Source: Sphacelaria rigidula
Lineage: Eukaryota; Phaeophyceae; Sphacelariales
DNA: 26,706 bases
NCBI GenBank assembly: GCA_964200075.2
Contig: CAXNAA020000132.1
Coordinates: forward strand, 1 to 26,706
Direction: 5' to 3'
Positions within the stretch are counted from its first letter, which is position 1, and each line of letters opens with the position of its first letter. Positions 1-10,103 of this stretch are shown in pieces. The notes under the pieces were generated by a model. The model made no database searches. It worked only from the letters and a program-made list of their open reading frames with translations, and had not been told where the DNA came from. Position numbers and translations under genes: made by a program.

Positions 1-512
1 CACTACGTAGTACGATCATCCTCATTGTGCGGAGTTGAGCTTCTCCCACGACGCACAACATGATCTAGCTCGACTACCATCATGGTTACCGGGAAAAAAA
101 ACGCAAGCACGCGAAAAGAAACGGTAACCTGCCTGCCTAGCTTCCGTAGTGAGTGGCGTGTTTTATGGCGTCATCGCCAAGCGACGCCAACCCTATCGGG
201 GTTCCGACCCTACAAAGCCGGGACGGAGCACGCTGGGTTCTCGCCAGACCAGGCTTGACACGACTTTGGGGGGAGGGGGGGGGTACTCATTTGTTGCATG
301 CCTTAGTCGTTTGACCATTGATCACGCATCCCTTTCGAGACGGAGCACCGTTCCTACTCCTATTAGAGATACCTCCAACATTCCGGCGCTCATTACGTGC
401 CTTGCATACATTACACAAAAACCTTTCACATGTCTTATCCCCGTCCTGTTTCGTTGTCTCTATCCACCAACTATCTCCTCGTTTACCCATCGTTTTTTCG
501 CTACTGTCTAGT
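1..512 (+). repeat. G-headed dispersed repeat, rearranged copy 1
   Basis: Positions 1-205 match the tail of the copy at 9405-9925 (shared ACAACATGATCTAGCTCG and a CCTAGCTT..GTAGTGA segment). Positions 206-256 carry the body motif CTACAAAGCCGGGACGGAGC. A G run then leads into the head (GTACTCAT, 284-350), and 375-512 matches 19540-19665 (ATGTCTTATCCCC, CTGTCTAG). The order suggests two nested or rearranged copies. Confidence 0.7.
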
Positions 513-689
513 GCATCAAACGATTTTATGCCATCTTCGTTTACGTCCCGCATTTCTCCCTCTAGCAGCCCCATTCCTTGTATAGGTCACATTCTGCCAC
601 TATGTGACTTTTGCTCTCTGTTGCTTAGCCACAGGGGCAATTCCGTCCATCTACTTCCTCTTCCTTCCGACAATGACTTGGAGTGTGTG

Positions 690-893
690 TGTGGTGTGCT
701 CATGATCTTGCATGTCGTGGTCACAACACCATTGACCTTGCATCCCTACAAAGCCGGTACGGAGCACGCCGGATTTTCGTCGGGCGAGGCTCGCACTCAA
801 TCGCCAAGCGCCCAGCGTCGTGATGTGTTCGGCGAGTCGCATGAAGGGTGAGCTTCATCCTGCTAGGATTATTTGGCCCGAGGCGTTCTGATT
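690..893 (+). repeat. G-headed dispersed repeat, copy 2
   Basis: Head (GCTCATGATCTTGCATG), body (CCTACAAAGCCGGTACGGAG) and the segment GTGTTCGGCGAGTCGCATGA are shared with the copies at 9405, 19193 and 23402. The copy breaks off after about 200 bp, just before a G-run of about 35 bp. Confidence 0.75.
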
Positions 894-906
894 CTCTTGA
901 ATTTGG

Positions 907-943
907 ATGGCTGGGGGGGAGGGGGAGGGGGTGGAGGGGGGTA
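907..943 (+). repeat. G-rich low-complexity tract
   Basis: A nearly pure G run interrupted by A and T directly follows repeat copy 2. Similar tracts flank most copies of this repeat family in the window. Confidence 0.8.
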
Positions 944-1933
944 GAGTAGATTCATCGAGCGTAGGCTGCGATTGCGAGACGATTCCGATAACGTAACAAG
1001 GCAACCGTTAGAACCGTAAGAGCTGGGGCGATGCGTGTGCCTAATGATTCTTGTTGCTCCAGGCGCCAACTGAAGCTATGTTCGAAACATATCCAGCAGC
1101 ACCATTCAAGCGATGTCCAATGAAGTCCGAGTTGCCATCGCTACTTTGAAAGTATCTCTGCATCTGATTCCTCTCATTGTGAGTGATGTAGGCGGAAGCG
1201 AGTTACACATGTTTCCACATCGCTGTTTTGTAACGGGTAGGTATAGTCAATACGGTAGAGTACAGGCCAACACATATATGTACCCCTCTCTTGCGTTGCT
1301 ACCAATCTTTCAGGGCATTGTAAAGCTACTACCGTAAGACGCAACCTCGTCTTGCCTGAGATTTGCCCCTTTGCCAGCAATGCGTGTTGGGATCATCATC
1401 GCCGGGTTCGGGTCCCACGGCTAGATCAAAGCGTTCCTGTTCAAGACGGACGACATGTTCACCGTGCGACACCATTGCTGAGCTTCCTTATTTGCTCCAT
1501 GCTTGTCTGCAGTGGATGCGGGACAGCCCAGAGTGGACACGTTGCACACTCGGTACTATTTTTCATGGTCCCTTGGGAATGAGAACGTCTCTGAAGCATG
1601 CATGGCGAACAAGAGCAGTTCATTCCCAAGGTCGGTGTCGCTCTGTGTGTCGGTCTGAAACAGCCTAGTTTTCCGAAAGGGCCTAATACCCTGCGCCCCT
1701 TCCAATGCGTATTTTCTCGCGTTCTGAGATGAAGTACGTGTCGGTCCATAATGCTGTGTTCTGGTCACCTATGGCTCATGCGTACATCGCTCGCACATGT
1801 TGATGTTATTCGAACACACGACGGTCCCCCCCAACCAAGAAACGCAAGTGAGTAACGCGTTCGGAGTACACAAACAAGTATCAGAGCACTCCATGCATCA
1901 AGGTGCCCACAGCACACCATCGAAATGTACAAC

Positions 1934-2140
1934 AAGAGGGTCGAGCGCTCCTCGCCACACTTTGGCCACCCTGTAGGATATGCAGCCCCCAGAAACGATG
2001 GACCGTGCGATTCTAGGCGGCTATTCCATCCGCAACAATAAGATCGAGGGCTCACCGCCACAGTTTGGCCACCCTGTTGGATACTCAGCCTAAACAAATC
2101 GCGGATTATGAGATCCTATGGGGCTAATCCATCCGCCCGT
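1934..2140. repeat. Tandem duplication, two diverged units of about 105 bp
   Basis: Both units contain TTTGGCCACCCTGT followed by AGGATA or TGGATA, then an AAACRA..TCGCGGAT-like segment and CTATTCCATCCGC or CTAATCCATCCGC. The second unit begins near 2041. It lies in the left flank, with no gene recognised. Confidence 0.6.
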
Positions 2141-3069
2141 TTACGGCTCAAAGAGAAGCGCAACGATTTCCAGCACAATTGCCGCCGTACTCCGGTGGTC
2201 TGACTTGTACATCCTATAATCATTTAGGGCGGCGTTGGGGGTTCGAACCCCAGCAGACACGATATGCGATATAGATCTTTGTCTCAGGAGAATCTGGTTT
2301 GCGTCACACTCAACGCGCGAAGATGAGTAGCGAACCAAATTTAATTGACGAGAGCCGACGCTGTGCGGGAGTGCTGAACCAGTTCGTGGTACCAAACAGC
2401 TAGGGGTGAGCCGGGGGAGATGGGTCTCTCCGTCGAGAACACAGGGTTGTCCCGAGGAAGAGAGTATTGGGAAGTATAACGAAGTAGACAAGGAAAAGGT
2501 ATCATGTACTACCTGCATCCTCCTCCATTGTTCCTGGAACATCGAAGGCGGCAGGGAAGCACTCTTTGTCAATGTCCGACATGTATCGGTGTCACCAGAC
2601 CGCCAAGAATCGACAGAAGTCAACTGACGAACGAGGAGCCTGTAATGTATTAAGGCAAGGGTCATCCTTAGACAGGCGAGCTCCGTCGATGAGTCGACCA
2701 TCACAAACGCTTCTTGTCAGATCACACGCTTGCACCTGAACTTTGAAATTATTGCCGATTTTCTGCTTGATGAGATTATTCTCACAATTCTGAACATGTG
2801 ACGTTGTTGGCGATGAATTGCAGTAAGCACAAGACGCGTACCGGATATAAGTGACGACCGGCTGTCGCGGGCGTTCGAACCAGCTCTGTAGCATCTTTTC
2901 AGCTGGGCATTTTCCATCTGCTATCCCTCTTGGTCCCCTGCATTCTTCTCGTCTGGAATTTTGATACACTACGAAGTGCATGCGAACTTTGTTCAGCCCA
3001 CTCTACCCCCTTACCCAACTTCCTGGCCGTCCTCCACGCGTGTAAGTAATCTTCTAACCTTACCATGTC

Positions 3070-3571
3070 TCACTTGTCTAGTTCATCCTGCTTTCCTGTA
3101 TCACTCGCACCGTGATAATGACCCCTTGTGTCCTTCAGCGTCACCGTCTTGAGGGAGACTGACGACGTTACTGTCGGCGACGTGGCCCGGTGGATTGCCT
3201 CGCCATCGCCTCTAGGCGCCTGTTCCCCACCGTCGCGTATTGTCGAGTTTTCATCCCCAGCGTTGGGGGTCGCCCCCTCTGCCTCACAACGTCGTCGTAG
3301 TAGGCGCACGCGCTCCTTGCAGTCCTCGGAAACAGGGAAAAATACATTTTCGCTAATGAGACTCTTGATGCTGTCGTTGTCATTACTGCTGTTGTTGCTG
3401 TCGTTATTGTTGTTGTTGGCCCTGGCGGCGGCATCGGTGTCGTCGTTTTTGTCTGCGCCGTTGGATGATCTCATCGGCAGCAGCGTTTGTTGTCGCGCAG
3501 CTTCAGCTTGCAAAGAAGTAGCCTCTTCTGCGTGATGATTGCTTGCCTTGTGTTTATTTTGTGACATCTCT
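3070..3571 (-). CDS. Probable last exon of the WD40 gene (N-rich, ends in TGA)
   Basis: The open frame includes EMSQNKHKASNHHAEEATSL, an Asn tract (ANNNNNDSNNSSNDNDS) encoded by a GTT microsatellite around 3380-3420, ENVFFPVSEDCKERVRLLRR and SVSLKTVTLKDTRG. It ends GKQDELDK and TGA. The same frame is open upstream to 3669, with coding-like text (RGLENEPSSRQLNQTDGSRR). The exon may therefore begin further up, or a frameshift may separate it from the 3938-3663 exon. GACAA then GTGAGA near the stop could alternatively be a donor leading to further exons. Confidence 0.5.
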
Positions 3572-6500
3572 CCCCCTGCACAAGTATGAGTGTGACGTCG
3601 ACTTCCATCGGTTTGGTTAAGTTGTCTACTCGATGGCTCATTTTCCAAGCCTCTTTTCGTACCTTCCACTCAGGAAAGATCGGTCAACTTTTGTATTCGG
3701 GGACTCCTTTTCAAAGTCCTGTTCGTGCCGTCGATCGGTGTCGTCGAGTGGGCTGTGCTGAGCAGTTGCGACGCCGTCATCTGCAACCCACACAAGTCGC
3801 GATGTTTCGCTCATGTATGCCAAATGCTTCGTATCGTCGTTCCTATCAGCGAGTACCGTTGGTTCAAATGATGAAACCTGGAAGTTTTGCGACTTCGAGC
3901 GACACGCCGGTTGCAGCCTATCTTCGATACTCAGTTTTCTACATTCGGCGAGACAGGTTACAGGTTAACTTCACTCACGTTTCGTATATGATTTATAGTC
4001 GGGTGTTGGGAACATTTCAGATTTCAGATTTTTCCGGTACAAGATTATGACTGTTAAAAATTTCCCTGCGGAGTTCAGTTCTAGTTCTCACGTGGAAAAT
4101 GTGTGCAGTGAACGACGAGATCGGTTGATGTTAGGTCAGAGGATGAGACTTACGCGGCAATTCTGCATCCGCGGTGATTCTGGTCGCCGGAACACGTCTC
4201 CCCTTACACCGTTGCGCCAGCGATGGAAGCTCTCGCAGATTGTCCTGTAGGAAGGGGGACATTTTTGTGTTTATCTCTTTGCCCACTCTCTTGTTTTTCC
4301 AGCGAACGCTGTCCGCAACCTGCCGTGATAGATCGGTACAAGCAGGAGTCAATGACCGAACATTGATCGGCGAGAAGCGGTATCGTACTGTATGCATTTT
4401 GGAATGTTCCAGTGTACGTAACGCCAAGCGTTCGATTTGGGGCGACTATTAATACAAGATTTTTCTAGACTCACTGGAGGTTCCGCACCAAAAGGATGCA
4501 GAAATATCTGCGAGGGTACGCAGAATATCGTTCGAGAAATATACAGAAGCAACATTCTGCTAATTTTTGACATGCTACTCATCAATTGGTACCTGCGACC
4601 CCTCATCACGATTTCTGCCCTTCATTCGGCCTATTTCGCTGCCTTTTTCACTCAAAACTTCTGCGCTATGTTTTCGGTGCACCCTCGTAGGAACAGTGCC
4701 TACCAAGGAATTGCAGGCCCCGCCGGCGATGATCTCGTTGTACATGTTTCCATACAGTATTTTGCCCAGGTGGTTCCTCGCTGCTCTGGTTCGGAGATAC
4801 GCGCGTTCAGTAACCGGAAAGCGTCAACGAAACACGCGTTCGCAGTGGAGCACGGAGTCGCGCGAGGGACTCAATTAAGGATAAAGGGTTTATGCAGAGT
4901 CACGTTGACCGATTAACCATACACTAAAACCATAGTAATATCAATAGTTGAAGCGATGTGAAGTGGTTGATGCCCATCAGTACAGCAGGGCGCGTGAATT
5001 TTGCAAAATCGCCCAGGTGAGGGAACACGTGCGCCGTAATCCACCAAAAAAGCAGCGTGACAGTGAGTGAGTTTTGTGGTCATTACATTGTACCTTCCAA
5101 AAGTAGTCATGTTCTCAGTTGCTAAGAAACGTAGCTGGACGCGAAGGCAGCAACGCAAACGCGGTAGCGAGCGCCGGTTCTGCCCGAGAGCAGGAGCTGT
5201 CTCGAAACTCTTCCACATCCGGACCATCTTTGCCCCAAGGAAGATTTCGAAAACATGACACGCAATTATTCCGCCGTAAATAGCCAGCCAGTTTCATAGC
5301 TGAACTACCGGAAGCACCCTCACCCCAATAAACTATTTCTCTGATCATGCAAAGTACCGGAAAGCACACATCTCACCCGGCGCTGGTTGAGTACGTGGAA
5401 TGAGCTGCGGCCATTTCCATTCGCAACTGACGCTCCTCGCGGCCCCCTCCGGTCCATATGTCAGGGTTGATTCGGGCACCCTTGCTCCCCTCTCCTTTTT
5501 TTCTTTCTCCAGCTGCGTTGTCCACGGCTTTGTGGAGCACGTCGTCTATCTCTCGCTGAGTAGCCAACCGTTTTCTTGTTCTTGGCTTGGTTTGGGTATT
5601 TTCGCCTCCTCTATCGCTGCCAATGTCACCGGTGCCTCCTTGGTTATCGAAGGCAGAGTTGATGGGCAGCACTGAAGAAGCTGGCCCTGAAAGTGGATTT
5701 TCGGCACCATTCCTTCTCTCCCTTTCCTCCAAGCTGGCTCGGCGTCGTCGTCGTCGTCGTCGTTGTTGTTGTGGTTGTTGTCCTAGTTCCCCCGAAACAG
5801 CGACCACTGCGGCTTGTGGTGGCAGAGGCACTCCCCCCGTCCGTTGCATAGAAGTAAGAAAGGTGCTCGAGCCAGACCCGCCTTCTTTATCACCACCTTG
5901 ATCCGCACGACTCGACTGTGCGCCAGATCGTACCAAACTGTGCTGTCCTGTGGCCGGCACTACTGGAGCTGTTGGGTCGTGTTCGGCGGCAGTCGATCGA
6001 GTCCGGCGGGGCGGGCAGCATCGCCTTCCCGTACCTCTACTCTCTCCCACTCGTCGAAGGATTTGTTCGCTGAAAATACGGTACTCTTCGATTTCAGCCG
6101 CGGGTTTGATGTGTGGGGCCGTTAGCGACGGACAAGACCATCTGCGCGCGCGTGACAACACAGTGCATCATATAAGACAAGCTTGCACGTAGGTACAGGC
6201 GGCCAGAAATACTGGTGCATGAGTTGCATGTATCCCGTGAAACAGGAGTACATAACACGTACTATTATTGACGGTATTAAGTGACCATCGTGATTTTTAT
6301 CCTCATCGCATACGTTACCTGAACGGTGATATTTTTGCACCCTTCAAAACACGGAGATCCTTCGGTGAACTGTATGTCTGACGGGGTATCTCGTGGCGAG
6401 AAAGACACAGCGAAGTGTTTCAACGATGTGCCGACGACGACGGTAAAAATGTAGCTGCACGGGATGCGATATGCGTTGTTTGGTTTCGCGGTTGCGGGTA

Positions 6501-9500
6501 CCGCATTTCGCTTCTTTTGGGTCATGACGAAAGGACAACGATCAAACCCCGCTGAAGAGCGAGGGCTCACGCCTCTTTACCCAGAGGAGATTCTGCCGCT
6601 CGTGCGCCATCATGTACGGTGATTGACTGATTGATGGGCTGATCGCTTGATTGTCGCGCAATAGCTGATCCCCTGCGAGTCATGGTCCAGCCGTGGTCAT
6701 TCTCCACAAGACAGACGTGCCCAAGGTAAACAAAATGGAAGCAATCGTCAGGACAAACTCGGCAAGGGGAGATGATATTGGGAGAAAATGGGAGAACAAC
6801 CTGAGCAAACCGAGCAAAAACGAGAGATAAACAAAACATGCGGCTACCGTACTCTTTTAGAAAGAAACGGAAAAGTAAGGCCCAATGTATCCTCTAGAAG
6901 TCGGAGTTTGAATGGACCTCATCAATCGCTGGGGTTCTTGCTGTCAGTACTGTCTATCTGGTGTCAAATTGCTAGTATGTGGAGAGTCATGAATATCTCC
7001 TGCTGTGGCATGTGACTTGAATTCCTTGTGCCGGCGAACTGCTGCACAAAGAGTGAATCGCAAAAGTATATTGACATACCCTGGAGAATAACACGTGTCA
7101 GCAACTATTGACTCTAAAAGCGGTACTTCATATATGGCAGAAATACTGCTACTCAGTGCTTCTCGCACGTTTCGGCCCGATCGATTCGTACGCTTTCCGT
7201 GTCCCGCATGTCCACCTCTCCCAGCATCTCCATCGCCTTGAATTTCAGTGCTCCAACCTGAAGAATTCGAAAGGGGGTGTGCGATAGGAATATTCAATGC
7301 AATGCGCAAGGGGTTCGGTTTACATAGGACACTTTCTACGATAACCCCCCCCTCAAACCAGCCCAAAAGTGTCACGAAAAAATATGGACACACGGCGCCT
7401 GATGTTTGGGTCCAGGCTGCATGAAGCGCCTCATACGGGCAACATTGGCGAGAACGAACCCAAGCGTGGGAATTCCCAGCTGCTCGTTGTGCTCGGCTTT
7501 TCACATTCCGATTCACGTAAAGATCTTGCCTCTCCAAACCAGGCATTTTGTTTGGGGGGGGGGCTATCGTAGAAAGTGCCATAGTCGCGCGATTTCAGAA
7601 TGCGACGGGTCTTGTGCTGCTGCCCAATGCTTCAGCGGTTCCACCGGGCAATATGTGAGTCGTTTTCAAGGAAAACTGCAACACTTGCTATAGCCTGTAC
7701 GATATTCAAGTTGCGGCTGTAGGCAATACATGGACAACGTATATCAATGGCAACTCTGATGAGGCATCCCAGCCTACGAACGCAAAAAAGCAACGCGACT
7801 AATGTTTTGCCCAAAGCTTTAATCTTCACAGACATGCCGTTTGGATGGCGTGAAAATAAGAGCCGGAACCCTTTTTCACATGCGTTGATTCTGCAAACGA
7901 AATACCGGTGAGCTCCTGGGCGATTTATTGGCAAACGACACGAAGGTTTCCTTGCATATAATCACCATGATGAGTAGCTGTGCAACCGAATACTCCCTGC
8001 TGCCTGGTCCAACATCAATAATTAAAAATATGTGCTTACGTCGCCAAGTTGTCCAAAGATTTCAGCAACTCAGCATACGGGGAACGTACGCCTTCGTCGC
8101 TGGTGTTCGTCAGGTGTCAACACCCACAACCGGGTTATCATGAATAAATGCGTACATAGTTCAAGTCTTTTCAAGGTTGAGGTCTTGATATCCTGACCGA
8201 CGCTGATTGTGTGTCTTCCTCCCCTATTACTGCCAATTTCTCGACAACCTAAACTAGATAATGTCCATGTCTCGACCGTGTGAAAAAAAGGAACCCCATC
8301 ATTAATTTTACCCTAGCCAGAAAACTGGAGCGCGATTCCTCATTTGTTGTTCGCTTGTCGAAATTCATACGAACCCACGATCTACCTGAACACCGGGAAA
8401 AATACCAGCAGAGAGCGATGGGTCGCCTGCACCCCGACAACAAAAATACGATATAGTATCTACATATGAAAAGCATGCCAAAAGATGGAAGGATCGCCTT
8501 CTTTTTATGTTGTCGTGAAATTGGTCTCAATGTCTCGGCGTTCCAAAGTCAGGGGGTGTATGCCCTTTGCTGCCCACCTCGTATTGTCATACTTTGTATA
8601 GAGATTACAGTACAGTGCTTCCATTCGCGGGTAGTTGTTGGAGAGGACGGTGTTATTCTCTTTCGAGATTATTCTTTGCTTCCACAAGCAACCTGCGTGT
8701 TCTTCCCTTTTTTCTCAGCCAGATGAGAACGCTTTCGAGGTTAGGAATCGAACCCTTAACTTCACGGTTGGAAGGACTTGGGACCCATCTCCGCAGACTA
8801 CGGGGTGTGTGTTCGTTGACGATGGGCTGGGCTGCACAAAAGAGAACTGGATAGCGTGGACACCGCATCTTACGGTTTGATCTTTGGAAAAAAAAAAACA
8901 TCGACAACGAAATAAAGATTCTTGCCTGAACATCGACAAGCGTGAAGAGTCGCACGGTGCAGTCTGTGCTCGCCGTCACCACCAGAGAGGTTTTGTCCAC
9001 CAGACACAGGCTTGACACAGGACGCCCTCGGTGGGCTTCCCACTTCAAATTTGGTGGAATCGCCGTCAAATGATCAAAAACACGCTTGACACTGTCCGAT
9101 CAGTGTTGCAGGGCAAGACAGGCGGGGGGGTGGAGGTATCATGTGGACGGGTTTGTAATGCGTGAGAGGACCGCGTGCTTAGAGGACCGCATCGAAATTT
9201 GAATACCCCTATGGTTAGGGTTAGGGTTAGGGTTAGGGTTAGTGTTGGGGTTAGGGTCAGTGGCGTGGTACCTGCAGGGACTGACCCGATTGGTTTTGAA
9301 AAACGTCGATCCTGAGGTATTTTGAATTACGGTGCGGTCCTCTAAGCACGCCGTGCTCTCACGCATTACAGGGTTGTTAGGAGCCGGTAAAGGTATGTTG
9401 CGTGGGGTGTAGGCATGATCTTGTATGCCGTGATCATATGACCACTGACCTCGCATCCCTTACAAAGTTGAGACGGAGCCGGTCGGGTTTTTGCCGGACC

Positions 9501-9921
9501 AGGCTCGCAATCAACCACCAAGCGCGAAGCGCCGTGATGTGTTCGGCGAGTCGCATGAAGGGCGAGCTGCATCCTGCTACGATTGTTCGGCCCGAAGCAT
9601 ATACTGATTATATCCCATGTGGATGGCAGCCTAAAATGAATGCCTCATTTTCTGGTCTCGCCACTTCCAGAGACAGTCACGGGTTCCTTACTGCCTAACG
9701 GATATCTCACCATTATAAACACTACGAGGTACGATCATCCCCTTTGCGCGGATCAGGTTCTCCACTCCGCACAACATGATCTAGCTCGATCACCATATTT
9801 ACCGTAAAAAAACTCAAGCGGCAAAAGACGGTAGCTTGGTTGCCTAGCTTACGCAGTGAATGCCATGTTTTACGGTGTCGTTCGCAACCGCCACCAACCC
9901 TCAAAAGGCAGGGATCATCTT

Positions 9922-9956
<35 letters not shown>

Positions 9957-10056
9957 GGTTTAGGTGGGTGTATTTGGGGGGGGGCGGGNNNNNNNNNNGT
10001 TGTGTGTCGGAGGTTTTGTCGGTGTGGTAGGTGCCCCGCCCGCCGCGCACCCCCCA

Positions 10057-10103
<47 letters not shown>

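Larger units (their letters stand above)
1..3069. other. Left flank, downstream of the gene: repeats, no supported gene
   Basis: I see two copies of the G-headed dispersed repeat (1-512 and 690-893), a G-run at 907-943, a two-unit tandem duplication (1934-2140) and short tRNA B-box-like motifs (around 2237-2251 and 2869-2885). ORFs of 100-187 codons on both strands have no coding-like composition or recognisable motif. If the gene ends at 3070 this is intergenic; if the GTGAGA near 3073 is a donor, it is intron. Confidence 0.5.

Noticed and set aside
2237-2251. tRNA gene suggested by a T-arm-like GGTTCGAACCC
   Set aside because: The T stem does not pair properly, and no acceptor, D or anticodon arms were found around it.
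2141-2704. 187-codon minus-strand ORF
   Set aside because: It crosses repeat-like DNA with tRNA B-box motifs and has no coding-like composition.
3586-4050. 154-codon plus-strand ORF
   Set aside because: It is antisense to the minus-strand exon at 3938-3663, has no motif, and has a basic/Ser-rich composition typical of a shadow ORF.
4437-4916. 159-codon plus-strand ORF with some hydrophobic stretches
   Set aside because: It has no recognisable domain or splice context and lies in a predicted intron; its length is within chance for this base composition.
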